Shown one piece after another: positions 25,609 through 36,300 of a stretch of DNA of 64,000 bases (the first letter of the stretch is position 1; every line of letters begins with the position of its first letter). The notes under the pieces were generated by a model. It was not told the origin of the DNA, searched no databases, and saw nothing but the letters and a program-made list of their open reading frames with translations. Source of the DNA: a candidate division CSSED10-310 bacterium (GTDB lineage: Bacteria > CSSED10-310); the NCBI GenBank assembly GCA_016931515.1, contig JAFGEQ010000019.1, positions 186,001-250,000 of the forward strand. Direction: 5' to 3'. A program made the position numbers and the translations under genes.

Positions 25609-25666
25609 CTTTTTTACATGTCGAGATGATGCCAAAGTGATATGATCGGAAAGGAGAATCAAATCG

Positions 25667-27805
25667 ATGATAAGGAATAAAATTGTTAGGGCATCAGTCA
25701 TTATACCTGTTGAGCTTATAGCATTTTCAGTTTTTCTCGCACTGGCTACCGGGTTGATCTCGCAATCCGACAGGCAATTCGCCGCTGGAGAACCCGTATG
25801 GGGGATTCTTCGGCCAGTGATGGAATTACTGAGAACAACCGGTTTGTTGATGTGCCATATTCAGAAAGATTTTTACGCAGTGCTCATCGCCGGATTATCC
25901 TTATCCGTATTCCTTGCTGCCATTGCCACATTTAGATGGAGCCGCTGGTCGGGTCTTTTTCTGGCCGCTGCCCTGTCGATTTATTGTGCGGCCAGACTCT
26001 CGCTAATCGGCAATACATCTGTCGCAGCAATCCACTGGTTGCTTTTGGGCATATCATTCAGTGTTGCAGTCATATCGGCAGCATGTCGTAAACGATCCGA
26101 TTTGTCGGCTCCGCAGCAGGGAACGGATGAATGTGAGGACAGGGTCTCTATCGGTACATCCATGAATTTGATGTATTTTGTGAATCTTTTGATTATTCTT
26201 TCAATCGCTTTTGCATTCCGGATGTATCGAATCGATATTTTACCTCCGGGCGAGGCGCAGCACACGGCTGAGTGGGGGATGCTGGGCGCTGTGCAGGCAG
26301 CGGAACATTCACCGGGAATTCGTGATACCCAAGACAGGTCTTTTTTTCTGGAGCAGTTACGTCTTCGGCTGATTGTAGAACCTCATCAACAGGGTCTGAA
26401 TATACTTGCGGATTGGCTGCTGGCGGGCTGGTTCAGGCCGTCAATTGTTGTTCAACGATCAGCAACGGCGGTGATGGGTCTTGTCAGTGTCCTGGTGTCA
26501 TATTGGGTCGGCTGGTTGTTGTTTGGTCCGTTTGTGGCGAATGCAACTGCTTTTTTGATGGCTGTTTCACCGTGGCATGTCACGCATTCGCGTTATTCAA
26601 GCATCGAACATATAATTGCTATTCTCCTTGTTACACTGACAATGGTATTCCTGTTGCGTTTTCTAAAAAACAGGTCGATATGGACATTAGCAGGTCTGAT
26701 ATTGCTTCTGGCTGCGGATTTTCATGTATATGTTACCGCACAATTCATTGTTCCTGTGGTCATTCTGGTTTGGCTTTTATCGATAATCAAGTGTCGGAAA
26801 AAACGCTGGATGTCTTTCGTTGTCATGCTAGTCTCACTGCTGATAGTAAGTGTAGTGATTGCTCCTAAAACCGGTCTTTATGGGTTGAAGGATAACGTGA
26901 AGTTACTCAATACACAGATTGAGGAACATCCGGATTATGCAATTCAGAATGACTGGGTTGTCATGCAAAACGCGGTCAAATTGGCAAGGGGGTTATTTTT
27001 AGATGGTCCTGGTGATGCCTGGTATGACAAACGTGGTTACCTGGTCTGGCCGGTATCAATGCTGTTGGTCATCGGATTAGGCTACGCATTGACATTTATC
27101 GGAAAATTTCGTTATCAGGCTGTTCTGATCTGGTTTTGTATCGGACTGATTCCGACACTGCCTTCAGCGGTTGTCGCGCCTCGACGAATTTTATGTGCCA
27201 TGCCGGCTATCTATTGCCTGGCAGGGATCGGCGCAGAGTATATTGGGGTGACGCTACTGGCAAAAATAACTAAGGGGAGAATTTTAAAGTGGATCATTAT
27301 TCCTGTTTTGGCTCTTGCGATCGCTTCGGGAGCATGGGTTGTTATTGAGGACAATGTCGTGGTTGCAGAAGTACTGTGTAATGGACAGGAGAGGCGATTG
27401 GCGGAGATTGCCTGTACTTACGTGAACAACTATCGAGTTATCATGTTGTTTGAGCCGCATACACGTCGGGAGAAAATATGGATGGCGTGCGGTGACGCCG
27501 GATTGGAGGCTATGAAACGCATCGAATTTTATCCAAGTTTGGAAGCGTTTGAATCCGCTTTAAGCCAACCTGTTTCGTCCGACCTGGAACGGATTCCCAG
27601 TTCCAGCGTTGTCATTATTTTTCCGGAGAGTGATTCGGTTCAGACAAAGATTACTATTCTACAGACACTTTTTCCGGGTGGAGCGCTTCGGGAATATCGT
27701 TTTGATCCACATTTTAAAGATCATGCGCAAGGTCAGCCCTGCTGCAGGGCATGGGTTGTTCCAGCGAGTGTGACATCCGGTATTGAGCCAGGTTTGCAGA
27801 ATTGA
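25667..27805 (+). CDS. GT39-like (PMT/ArnT-type) membrane glycosyltransferase
   Basis: 712 residues with about a dozen hydrophobic segments, then a soluble C-terminal domain (about 560-705). AAGGAG precedes the start. After the first hydrophobic block comes the PMT-like first loop (MYRIDILPPGEAQHTAEWG, residues about 186-204), followed by SPWHVTHSRYSSIEH, which GT39 relatives often carry. The usual Asp-Glu catalytic pair of the first loop is not evident here: GEAQ stands where DE is expected. It may be inactive or use another acid. It leads the plus-strand operon of Agl23, DUF2298 and fusion proteins. Confidence 0.7.
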   Translation: MIRNKIVRASVIIPVELIAFSVFLALATGLISQSDRQFAAGEPVWGILRPVMELLRTTGLLMCHIQKDFYAVLIAGLSLSVFLAAIATFRWSRWSGLFLAAALSIYCAARLSLIGNTSVAAIHWLLLGISFSVAVISAACRKRSDLSAPQQGTDECEDRVSIGTSMNLMYFVNLLIILSIAFAFRMYRIDILPPGEAQHTAEWGMLGAVQAAEHSPGIRDTQDRSFFLEQLRLRLIVEPHQQGLNILADWLLAGWFRPSIVVQRSATAVMGLVSVLVSYWVGWLLFGPFVANATAFLMAVSPWHVTHSRYSSIEHIIAILLVTLTMVFLLRFLKNRSIWTLAGLILLLAADFHVYVTAQFIVPVVILVWLLSIIKCRKKRWMSFVVMLVSLLIVSVVIAPKTGLYGLKDNVKLLNTQIEEHPDYAIQNDWVVMQNAVKLARGLFLDGPGDAWYDKRGYLVWPVSMLLVIGLGYALTFIGKFRYQAVLIWFCIGLIPTLPSAVVAPRRILCAMPAIYCLAGIGAEYIGVTLLAKITKGRILKWIIIPVLALAIASGAWVVIEDNVVVAEVLCNGQERRLAEIACTYVNNYRVIMLFEPHTRREKIWMACGDAGLEAMKRIEFYPSLEAFESALSQPVSSDLERIPSSSVVIIFPESDSVQTKITILQTLFPGGALREYRFDPHFKDHAQGQPCCRAWVVPASVTSGIEPGLQN

Positions 27806-27845
27806 GTCCATCTGTCGGAATTATGCTTCGAAATGCCGGTACAGA

Positions 27846-27875
27846 TTGACAACATAAGGGTTTAAATGGTACCTT
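27846..27875 (+). promoter_or_regulatory. Candidate promoter ahead of the agl23-like gene
   Basis: TTGACA (27846-27851), an 18-nt spacer and TACCTT (27870-27875), about 75 nt before the ATG at 27950. The -35 is perfect and the -10 matches 4 of 6. It would give the Agl23/DUF2298 genes a promoter separate from the GT39 gene 144 bp upstream. Confidence 0.4.
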
Positions 27876-27949
27876 TAGCATTTGTTTTCGTGACTAAAAC
27901 TATATGTCCGGTTGAATAAAACAGGCGATTTGTGAGAGGAAACGATTCG

Positions 27950-30907
27950 ATGGAAAATGAAACAACAACTTCAAGGGTCAATACCGGTGACAAATTTATA
28001 GGTGGTCTGACATGGAGCACATGGCTCTGGATTGGACTTTTTGTTTTTGTGGCGTTCACTCGTTTTCATCATCTGGGTGACAAACCTTTTCACCATGATG
28101 AGAGCCTTTATGCCAAATACATCTGGAACTTTCATACAGGACAGGGGTATCAGTATGATCCGATGCAGCATGGTCCATTTCTTTTTCATGTCAGTCAGCT
28201 TGTGCTGTTCCTGTTCGGAGTATCGAATTACACGATACGCATTGTTCCGGCTCTGACGGGTATCTGTTTGATCGGCCTGTTCTACCTGATCCGGCGACGA
28301 TTACCGCCGGGCGTTGCCTTGATGACCGGCTGGTTATTCGCAATCAACTCGGTATTCATGTACTTTCAGCGTTTTCTGCGCCATGATCCGCTGTTTTCTC
28401 TGTTTGCTGTTGTTCTAATCTATCTGGCTTTCCTGTGGTTCAAGGATCGAAAAGCATGGCAGTACTATACTTTCTGCGCGACTGCCGCCATTCTCTATTG
28501 TATTAAAGAGAACGCCTTTGTCCATTATCTCACGATGTATCTCTTTATGATTATTTTTGCCCTGTATTGGATGCTCGGACAGAAAAAGAAATTCCGGGAT
28601 CTACTGACCAACTATCCCTTATCCACAAAAACATTTGCCGCTGTCTCCTTCTGGGGTGTCTTTTTTGTCGTATATGCTCTGGTCAACCAGTTCGGAAAAG
28701 CATCATTCGACAACTGGGAAAAGGCGTTACATACATATTGGATTATCGTCTACGTTGTTTTCTTCACCCTGGTAGGGTTGATGGTTTATCTCGGAGAACT
28801 GGTGCGGATTAAAACCGACAAAAAACCTATGGGGCTCTCACCTGAATTTTTCCGTGACAGTCATGTTTTTGCGATAGGAACCGTGATTTTTTTCGGAATC
28901 ATTATCATTCTATATACGACTCTGACATTCAACCCGAAGGGATTTTGGGGCGCGATGTACGAATGGTATACCTATTGGCTGCATCAACACTCCATCGCCC
29001 GTATCGCCGGTCCTTTTCATTACTACCATCACCAGATGCTGATCTATGCATTTCTGCCTCTGGCGGTAACGATTTTTGCAGTGCTTGGACGCGGTCTTCG
29101 TAGAAATCCGGTTATTTTTGCTGCTTACATCATCGGAACCATGATTCTATTCTATGGTTTTTCCAATCTTGACAGAGCGCTGCCGGGAACAAAAACGAAT
29201 CTCTTTACCAACGAGCATCTGGCGATAGCAATCTCCGCTTTCGTCGGAGGAGTGCTTATGATGCTGTCATATCTCCGTGAAAGAATGATTTTAAAGTCAT
29301 TTTTGATCTGGTGGATCACGATGGCTTATATCATGTACTCATACCTCCAGGAAAAAGTACCCTGGCTTGTTATGCATATCATCACTCCAATGATTTTATA
29401 CGCTGCGCTTGTTCTCATGGAGGCATTTCAGGATCGGGACACCATAACCAGATGGATGCGCCGGGTCATCCAGTGCTTTTTTGCGATAATGGTCATATAT
29501 GCGCTTCATACCTCCTTCCAATTGTGCTGGTGGCATGAAGCCGATCCGGTGGAACAGATGGTTTATGTTCAAACCACATATGAAGTTCCAATGCTTGTCG
29601 AGGAGATGGAGAGGATTGCCTATTGGCAGAACACACTGTTGACCAAAGAGCTTCCGATGGTGATTAACGGTCATGCCACATGGCCGTTATATTGGTATCT
29701 TAGGGACTGGTCGGGAATCAGCTACGGCACGAATGTTAATCCTGCCACGCATCTGATGGTGATATGCAACTGGGAAGATCGGTACAAGTTTGCTGAAAAG
29801 TGCGGAGACCAATATGTAGCCCGGCAATACGGCCTGCGTGCGTGGTTTCTACCGAAATACGAAAACGTCGCCAAGGGAGGAAAATTCTGGCGCAACGCAT
29901 GGAAATGGATAGCCTTCAGAGAAAAATTCGATAAAACTCTCTATGGGTCACAGCAAATCTGTGTATTCACCCGAAAAGATGTCTCAATGTTTCAGAACAG
30001 TGTTGATCTGGGAACTCCTCCGAAACCTCCGGAAGAGAGAAAACCGCCTCGCACGACATCTATCCAGGCAGAAAGTGCGATGGAGTTCGGTCTTTACGGT
30101 TCGCAATCGGGACGTTTTAATACACCGAAAGATATCTCAGTCGATAGTTCCGGGAATATCTATGTGGCCGATATGTGGAACCACCGCATCCAGAAATTTG
30201 CTCCCGATGGAAAATTCCTTCTCCAATGGGGTTCGAAAGGGAGCGGCAACGGGGAATTCAACCAACCGACCGGTATTGGTATCGGATCAAAAGGTCAGGT
30301 GTTCGTTGCTGATACATGGAATCACAGGATTCAGAAGTTTGATGAGAACGGGAAATTCATCATGACGTTCGGTGATGACAAAATGCTATGGGCTCCCAAG
30401 GATGTCATGGAGGATGACGATGGGTACATTTACGTATCCAATACCGGCTTCCATAAAATAATGAAGTTTACACGGAGTGGCAGTCGTGTCTGGGAAGTCG
30501 GCGAGAAGGGCAGTGGGCCGAAGGAGTTCACGGAGCCGGTTGGGATGTGTATGGACAAACAGGGTCTGTTATATGTAGCGGATACTGCTAACAAAAGGAT
30601 TTCGGTCTTTGACAAAAGTGGTAATCATATGAAGCAGATCGCTGTATACGGATTGGAAGAATATTATTCAGAGCCGTTTATAATGGTAGACAGCAACACT
30701 CAGCGGATCTACATGACGGATTCCAGGAATAACCGGATACAAATCTTTGATTTAAACGGCAATCTTCTGAATTTCTGGGGCTCTGAAGGGTCCGAAAAAG
30801 GGCAGTTCAGGTTACCGACGGGTATTTTTATAGCCCAGGACAAGGTCTATGTGACGGAAGCGCAGAATCACAGGGTGCAGGTCTTCAATGTCGCCTCACT
30901 GAAGTGA
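27950..30907 (+). CDS. TIGR03663 (Agl23-like) membrane protein fused to an NHL propeller
   Basis: 985 residues from ATG 27950 (GAGAGGA 9 nt upstream). The N-terminal half matches TIGR03663, named flippase activity-associated Agl23: the invariant Asp-Glu in FHHDESLYAKYIWNF, the invariant HGP in MQHGPFLFH, and many membrane segments. It resembles GT39 enzymes. A soluble domain (about 530-700) leads to six NHL repeats (about 722-980), each with a YVADxxNHRIQKF-type core, making a six-bladed propeller expected outside the membrane. TIGR03663 genes are known to occur with DUF2298 genes, as here (next gene). Function in the family is not established; a lipid-linked sugar transferase or flippase partner is likely. 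The NHL fusion is notable. Confidence 0.85.
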   Translation: MENETTTSRVNTGDKFIGGLTWSTWLWIGLFVFVAFTRFHHLGDKPFHHDESLYAKYIWNFHTGQGYQYDPMQHGPFLFHVSQLVLFLFGVSNYTIRIVPALTGICLIGLFYLIRRRLPPGVALMTGWLFAINSVFMYFQRFLRHDPLFSLFAVVLIYLAFLWFKDRKAWQYYTFCATAAILYCIKENAFVHYLTMYLFMIIFALYWMLGQKKKFRDLLTNYPLSTKTFAAVSFWGVFFVVYALVNQFGKASFDNWEKALHTYWIIVYVVFFTLVGLMVYLGELVRIKTDKKPMGLSPEFFRDSHVFAIGTVIFFGIIIILYTTLTFNPKGFWGAMYEWYTYWLHQHSIARIAGPFHYYHHQMLIYAFLPLAVTIFAVLGRGLRRNPVIFAAYIIGTMILFYGFSNLDRALPGTKTNLFTNEHLAIAISAFVGGVLMMLSYLRERMILKSFLIWWITMAYIMYSYLQEKVPWLVMHIITPMILYAALVLMEAFQDRDTITRWMRRVIQCFFAIMVIYALHTSFQLCWWHEADPVEQMVYVQTTYEVPMLVEEMERIAYWQNTLLTKELPMVINGHATWPLYWYLRDWSGISYGTNVNPATHLMVICNWEDRYKFAEKCGDQYVARQYGLRAWFLPKYENVAKGGKFWRNAWKWIAFREKFDKTLYGSQQICVFTRKDVSMFQNSVDLGTPPKPPEERKPPRTTSIQAESAMEFGLYGSQSGRFNTPKDISVDSSGNIYVADMWNHRIQKFAPDGKFLLQWGSKGSGNGEFNQPTGIGIGSKGQVFVADTWNHRIQKFDENGKFIMTFGDDKMLWAPKDVMEDDDGYIYVSNTGFHKIMKFTRSGSRVWEVGEKGSGPKEFTEPVGMCMDKQGLLYVADTANKRISVFDKSGNHMKQIAVYGLEEYYSEPFIMVDSNTQRIYMTDSRNNRIQIFDLNGNLLNFWGSEGSEKGQFRLPTGIFIAQDKVYVTEAQNHRVQVFNVASLK
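30114..30904 (+). repeat. Six NHL repeats (propeller module) of the Agl23-like protein
   Basis: Six units of about 45 codons: FNTPKDISVD, NQPTGIGIG, LWAPKDVMED, TEPVGMCMD, SEPFIMVDS and RLPTGIFIA starts. Divergent at DNA level, so an old protein repeat rather than recent tandem copies. Confidence 0.85.
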
Positions 30908-30967
30908 TACAGTCGAATCGTTATTGGATAGGGACATATCGGCATTTGCAGCGGGAGGGCAGATAAC

Positions 30968-33346
30968 GTGGTACAGGGTATGCTTCTGGTCATCGCGTGG
31001 TGGCTTGGGATACAGGTGATCGGTTGGGTTGCCTGGCCCATATCTGCCAGATTTTTTCGCAGTTACCCCGATAGCGGATATACGCTGAACAAGGGATTGG
31101 GCCTGATCCTGGTGGCCTTTGTCAACTGGTTTCTGGTCTCCATTCACCTCTTGTCTTTCTCCCTATGGTCAATCCTTGCATCCATCCTGATTATCGCAGC
31201 GATCTCCTGGTATTTCAGAGCGGATACTCCTGAATTGATTAAAAATTTTCTCAAAGCAGGGCGACGGCAAATCCTGATCACCGAGTTCGTGTTTCTAGCG
31301 GCATTCATGGGTTTTGCGTTGGTGCGAATGGGCAATCCCGATATAGCCCAGACCGAAAAGATGCCGGATTTCGCATTCCTGACAGGGATCGTCACGAGTG
31401 ATCATTTCCCGCCCAAGGATCCCTGGTTTGCTGATGGCAGTATCAATTATTTCTATTACGGCCATTATCTCATCGGTTTAATGACGAAAATGTCGGGTGT
31501 TGCGCCGGAGTTCGGTTACAACCTGGGGATTGCCTTTATTTTTGCCATGACTCTCCTGAATGCCATCGGTGTTTCGCTCGGGCTGATTCGCAGACTCTGG
31601 TACGGGATTCTGGGAGGATTATTTGTCGCATTTATAGGGAATCTCGATTGCGCTGTTCAGTTCTTTTCTAACCTGGGGGACTTCACATCCGGAGCAAAAA
31701 AGATCGTACCTTTTACATGGTTCAACTGGTGGATGAGTTCAAGGGTTATTCTCCGTGAAGGCATAGATATAACTATCAACGAGTTCCCGTTCTGGAGCTA
31801 TATTCTGGGTGACCTGCATGCGCACATGAATGTTGTGCCGATATCCCTGTTGGTTCTTGCAATCATTCTGGAGATGTTCCGTCAATCCGGAAGCGGTTTG
31901 GATATTCTGGGATCCGGCAGGGAAAAATGGTTCCGTCTGCCGATCATCGCCATCGTTCTGGGTGCTCTCCCGTGTGCCAATACCTGGGACCTTCCGACTT
32001 ACTATGCATTGATTGTGGCTGCCCTGATACTCGGACGGCAGTTCATGCACCATGATGGCGTCTTATCCGTTTCTGAATCCGACGGGTCGGTATCTGTGCT
32101 GAAAATACTCCTGTCCCCCCTGATTGAGTTGATCCGGCGATTGAAAAATTCCATTAAAAACGGGTGGCAAAATCAGGGATGGTCGGAGCAGCTTTTTTCG
32201 TGGCTGGCGATCATTCTGGTCGTTGCACTCTCATTTATATTATACCTGCCGTTCCACCTTAATTTCCATCCGGCTGGTACGGAAGGTATACGCGTCGTCG
32301 ATCCTAAACAATACACATTGGCCGGCGACTTTCTGACGATATATGGCTTCTTTTTTTACTGCATGCTGCCGTTTGCCACTGCCTTGGCCGTATCGCGTTT
32401 CAGCCGGCTCAATGACCGTCTGAAACCCTTGGCTGGAATAGTCCTTGGCGTTTTCTTCATTGTGTTGCTGGTGGGCTTTAACCGTCTGATGATTGCCCTT
32501 TGCATGATGTTCCTTTTTATGATTCTTGCCATTCCTTTGAAGCGAGACGATCCGGATATTAAAGAAAAGTTCTTCGTCCTGGCGTTATCGGTCACCGTGC
32601 TGTTGATTTTGCTGGGTTGTGAGTTTTTTTATATCAAGGATGCATATGGAAAAACCCTCGAAAGGCAGAATACAATTTTTAAATTCTATTACCAGGCATG
32701 GATATTTTGTGGTATTGCATCGATATATGCGGTGTATTGGATTCAGAATCGGTCCAAACGGGTATTCAGCAATCTGTGGGAACCGGGTTATAGAATCCTG
32801 CTTCTCTGTGCATTGATGTTTCCATTCGTTGCGTCAGTGGTCAAAACCGGTAATTTCCGATCATTTACTGACCCGTCACCGTATTCCAGGGCGACGTTGG
32901 ATGGAATATTTTATATGACATGGCAGTATCCCGGAGATCATGAAGCAATTAAATGGCTCAGGCGGCATGCTGATCCGGATCAGCGGGTTTTGGAAGCCAC
33001 TGGTCCGGCTTTTTCCCATTATGGACGGATCAGTGCCGGAACAGGAATGGCTACAATCCTGGGATGGGGTAACCATGAAAATATCTGGCGGGATGGATCC
33101 TGGAAAATCGTTACAGAAAGAACGAATGAAGTGAAACGCGTCTATTTGACCGGTAGCCAGACTGATATTCGTAATATACTCGATAAATACAAGATTGATT
33201 ATGTGTATTTTGGAAAACTGGAACGGGAACAATACCAGGATTCCGATCCGGATCGATTTTCCTTCCTGGAAAAGGTCTTGGAAACCAAGGATTCGGACCA
33301 GAAGATGACGTATCTATTCCGGTACAATCGGACCCCTGTACGATAA
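30968..33346 (+). CDS. DUF2298 (Chlor_Arch_YYY) integral membrane protein
   Basis: 792 residues from GTG 30968 with GGGAGGG about 9 nt ahead; no ATG lies closer to the membrane start. It is strongly hydrophobic with 15 or more segments. The family's YYYxG motif appears as NYFYYGHYLIG near residue 160. Other family marks: WSYILGDLHAHMNVV, NTWDLPTYY, NTIFKFYYQAW and the soluble C-terminal block YGRISAGTGM plus ILGWGNHE. DUF2298 proteins occur in archaea, Chloroflexi and scattered bacteria, nearly always with TIGR03663 proteins, which is the gene directly upstream. A glycosyltransferase-related role on lipid-linked substrates is inference. Confidence 0.87.
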   Translation: MVQGMLLVIAWWLGIQVIGWVAWPISARFFRSYPDSGYTLNKGLGLILVAFVNWFLVSIHLLSFSLWSILASILIIAAISWYFRADTPELIKNFLKAGRRQILITEFVFLAAFMGFALVRMGNPDIAQTEKMPDFAFLTGIVTSDHFPPKDPWFADGSINYFYYGHYLIGLMTKMSGVAPEFGYNLGIAFIFAMTLLNAIGVSLGLIRRLWYGILGGLFVAFIGNLDCAVQFFSNLGDFTSGAKKIVPFTWFNWWMSSRVILREGIDITINEFPFWSYILGDLHAHMNVVPISLLVLAIILEMFRQSGSGLDILGSGREKWFRLPIIAIVLGALPCANTWDLPTYYALIVAALILGRQFMHHDGVLSVSESDGSVSVLKILLSPLIELIRRLKNSIKNGWQNQGWSEQLFSWLAIILVVALSFILYLPFHLNFHPAGTEGIRVVDPKQYTLAGDFLTIYGFFFYCMLPFATALAVSRFSRLNDRLKPLAGIVLGVFFIVLLVGFNRLMIALCMMFLFMILAIPLKRDDPDIKEKFFVLALSVTVLLILLGCEFFYIKDAYGKTLERQNTIFKFYYQAWIFCGIASIYAVYWIQNRSKRVFSNLWEPGYRILLLCALMFPFVASVVKTGNFRSFTDPSPYSRATLDGIFYMTWQYPGDHEAIKWLRRHADPDQRVLEATGPAFSHYGRISAGTGMATILGWGNHENIWRDGSWKIVTERTNEVKRVYLTGSQTDIRNILDKYKIDYVYFGKLEREQYQDSDPDRFSFLEKVLETKDSDQKMTYLFRYNRTPVR

Positions 33347-33360
33347 TTTAAGGAGAGACC

Positions 33361-36300
33361 ATGGAATCTACCGACCGATGGACTGAGACAGTTTCCGGGA
33401 AACGACGCAATTGGCTGTTGTTCGTCCTGTTTCTCGCAGGTCTGGGATTGCGGTTGTACGGTTATGAATGGGGATTCCCTCATCACTTCCATCCGGATGA
33501 ACGACAGATTGTCGATTTTCAAGCTCCCAAGGTGGAGCTGGATATACTGAATCCTGTGAAATCGATTCCTCCGCTCCTTCAGGGTGACTGGAAAACTCTG
33601 AATAATATGGTATTCAAAATGAATACCAAGTTTTTTGCCTATGGTCCGCTACCAATGTATACACTGGCCGTCATCGTGGAGTGTCAGGATGCGATCAATA
33701 TGCAGATCCGGTCATTCTTCGCTGACCGTCCCGGAGTGAGCCTGGAAACCCGGACTAAAATCAATAAATGGTTTCCGAGGATCAAGGACGGAAAAGGTCG
33801 GATTGTAACAGGGCGGATACTTTCCGGAATTCTGTCTGCGTTGACAATTCTGATCATCTTCCGCCTGGGTGCCTACCTGTACAATTCAAAGGTCGGTCTC
33901 CTGGCGGCGGTCTTCTTCACGTTCACCGTGCTCTCGATCCAGCAAGCGCATTTCATGATTGTTGATGGACCTCAAACCTTTCTCGTGACCTGGGCGATGT
34001 ACCATGTTGTTAGGATCGCCATGGGGGACCGCCGACGTGATTATTATCTGGCGGCGGTTTTTATCGGGCTTGCAATGGCAACCAAGTTCAGTACAGCACC
34101 TATCGGCCTGGCTTATATTCTCGCTCATTTTCTGTCGTTGCTGCGGGGCCGGCGTAAAGGCATGAATAACTGGTACCATTGGATTGCAGGCGGATTATTG
34201 GCGATTATCGTTATGACAATTGTCATGCCTTTCTGGATTCTCGATACCAATGAGTTTTTTCATGACATCCGCGAACAGAGAGATATGGTTACCGGCGTGG
34301 CGGATCTGCCTTACACAATCCAGTTCGAAGGAACCGCTCCATTTGTTTATATGATAAAAAACATGATCCTATGGTCTCTGGGTCTTCCACTCGGATTGGC
34401 TGCCTACATCGGCTTGATCGCAGCTGTCCGACGGATTTGGAAAAAACCTGAAGATCTTGGAAATATGGTCATACTCGCACTGGTAATTCCGCTTCTATAT
34501 TTTAACGGAATTTTCTTTGCGAAATTTTTAAGATATACCCTGGTTACCATTCCATTTTTTGTGATTTTTGCAGCACGCTGGCTGTACGGCATGAAATCAT
34601 GGGCCGGAAGAGGATGGGGAAGGTTTGTAACCGGCATTGTTCTCGTTGGTACAATCGGATGGGCTATGGCTTTCCAAACGATCTATCTGGATCCGCACAC
34701 CCGGTTGCAGGCATCCGACTGGATCTATCAGAATGTAGATAAGGGGAAACATATTGTCCAGGAAAGCGGTTGGGATGATGGTCTGCCCGTAAGTACAAAT
34801 AACGGAGATCCGGGGCGATATAGTATTCGGCAGCTCGGCATTTACAAGGAACCGGACAACGAGCAACGGGCGGATGTCATGGCTGAAATTCTGGAATGGG
34901 GTGACGTGATTGTTCTCTCATCCAGGAAGCATTATGGGTCCGTGACACGTGTTCCCGATCGATACCCCGTTTCATCGAATTTTTATAAATTGCTATTTGA
35001 CGAAAAATTGGGTTATCAACATGTGCAGACATTCGACAATCCTCCTGGACTCTGGAAACTTCGGTTTCGAGATGATGCGGCTGATGAAAGTTTCCGTGTG
35101 TATGAGCATCCCCGGGTTGATATTTTTATCAAGGAAAGCGGTTTAACGGAATCGCGTTTGTCCGCACTCCTTCTGGCGCCTCCACCCGAAGTCGCGGACA
35201 TGACATATAATGAATTGATGACACGCCGACCGCCAACGGAGATCGGGTCACGCGTCAATTTCCCGATCATGAGATGGCTGCTGGTTCTTGAGATACTCGG
35301 GTTCATATGTATACCGTTTGCTTTCGTGGTTTTCACCCGGTTCGATCATAAGGGATATCCCTATACCAAACTGATCGGTTTGCTTCTTACCGCCTACATG
35401 TGCTGGCTGTTACCGAGCCTGCAGTACCTGCCGTTTTCCCGAACCCTGATCATTGGAATGCTAGTCGTTCTGGCTTGGATCAATCATTCTATATACAGGA
35501 CTCACAGGGATGCTATTCGCACCATGGTCAGAGAGCGGTGGTGGAGTATTGCCGGGTACGAGATCCTTTTCCTGTCGGTATTTTGTATTTTCGGGTTATT
35601 GAAGAGCTGGAATCCGGATATTTTCTGGAGTGAAAGCTCAATGGATTTCGGTTTTATTAATGCTGTGCTGCGATCAGACTATTTTCCGCCACAGGATCCA
35701 TGGGTTCAGGGTCAGGGCATTAATTATTACTACTATGGTCATTACCTTGCGGCTTTTATGACCAGACTTACTGGAGTGGAACCCCATTACGGGTATAATC
35801 TGTTTTTTATTACGATTCCATCTTTGGTCGCGCTGACGATCGCGGGTATTCTGATGACTCTGACCCGCAGAATTTGGGTATCACTGTTCGGCGTGCTCTT
35901 TGCCATCTTCATCGGCAATCTGGATGGATTGCCTCAGATGGCCAATATCTGGGCCCGGCAGACCAGGGGAACTGAATGGTTCAGGTATGCCGATGCTTTT
36001 CAGAGTGCGGTCGGTCATGTTTTGAATCTGGGACGGCAAGATGCGCATTTCCGGTTCTTTCGATCCGCACATGAATTGATAAAACCAACTGTCCATGAGT
36101 TTCCTTATTGGAGTTATAACTTCATGGATTTGCACGCGCATACTATCGCGACGGTATTGAGTACATTCTTCCTGGCCTTACTGTTCGTTCTCCTGCGTAA
36201 CGCCGGAGGAGGGATCCGGATTTTCGGTGATCAGAAACAACAGCAGGTTGTTACTCTGATCATCCTGTGGGTGACGTATGGAGCAATGATATCGACAAAC

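Noticed and set aside
25641-25646. TATGAT as a -10 box for the GT39 gene at 25667
   Set aside because: It lies only 20 bp before the start, the implied transcript would begin inside the ribosome site, and no -35 lies at proper distance.
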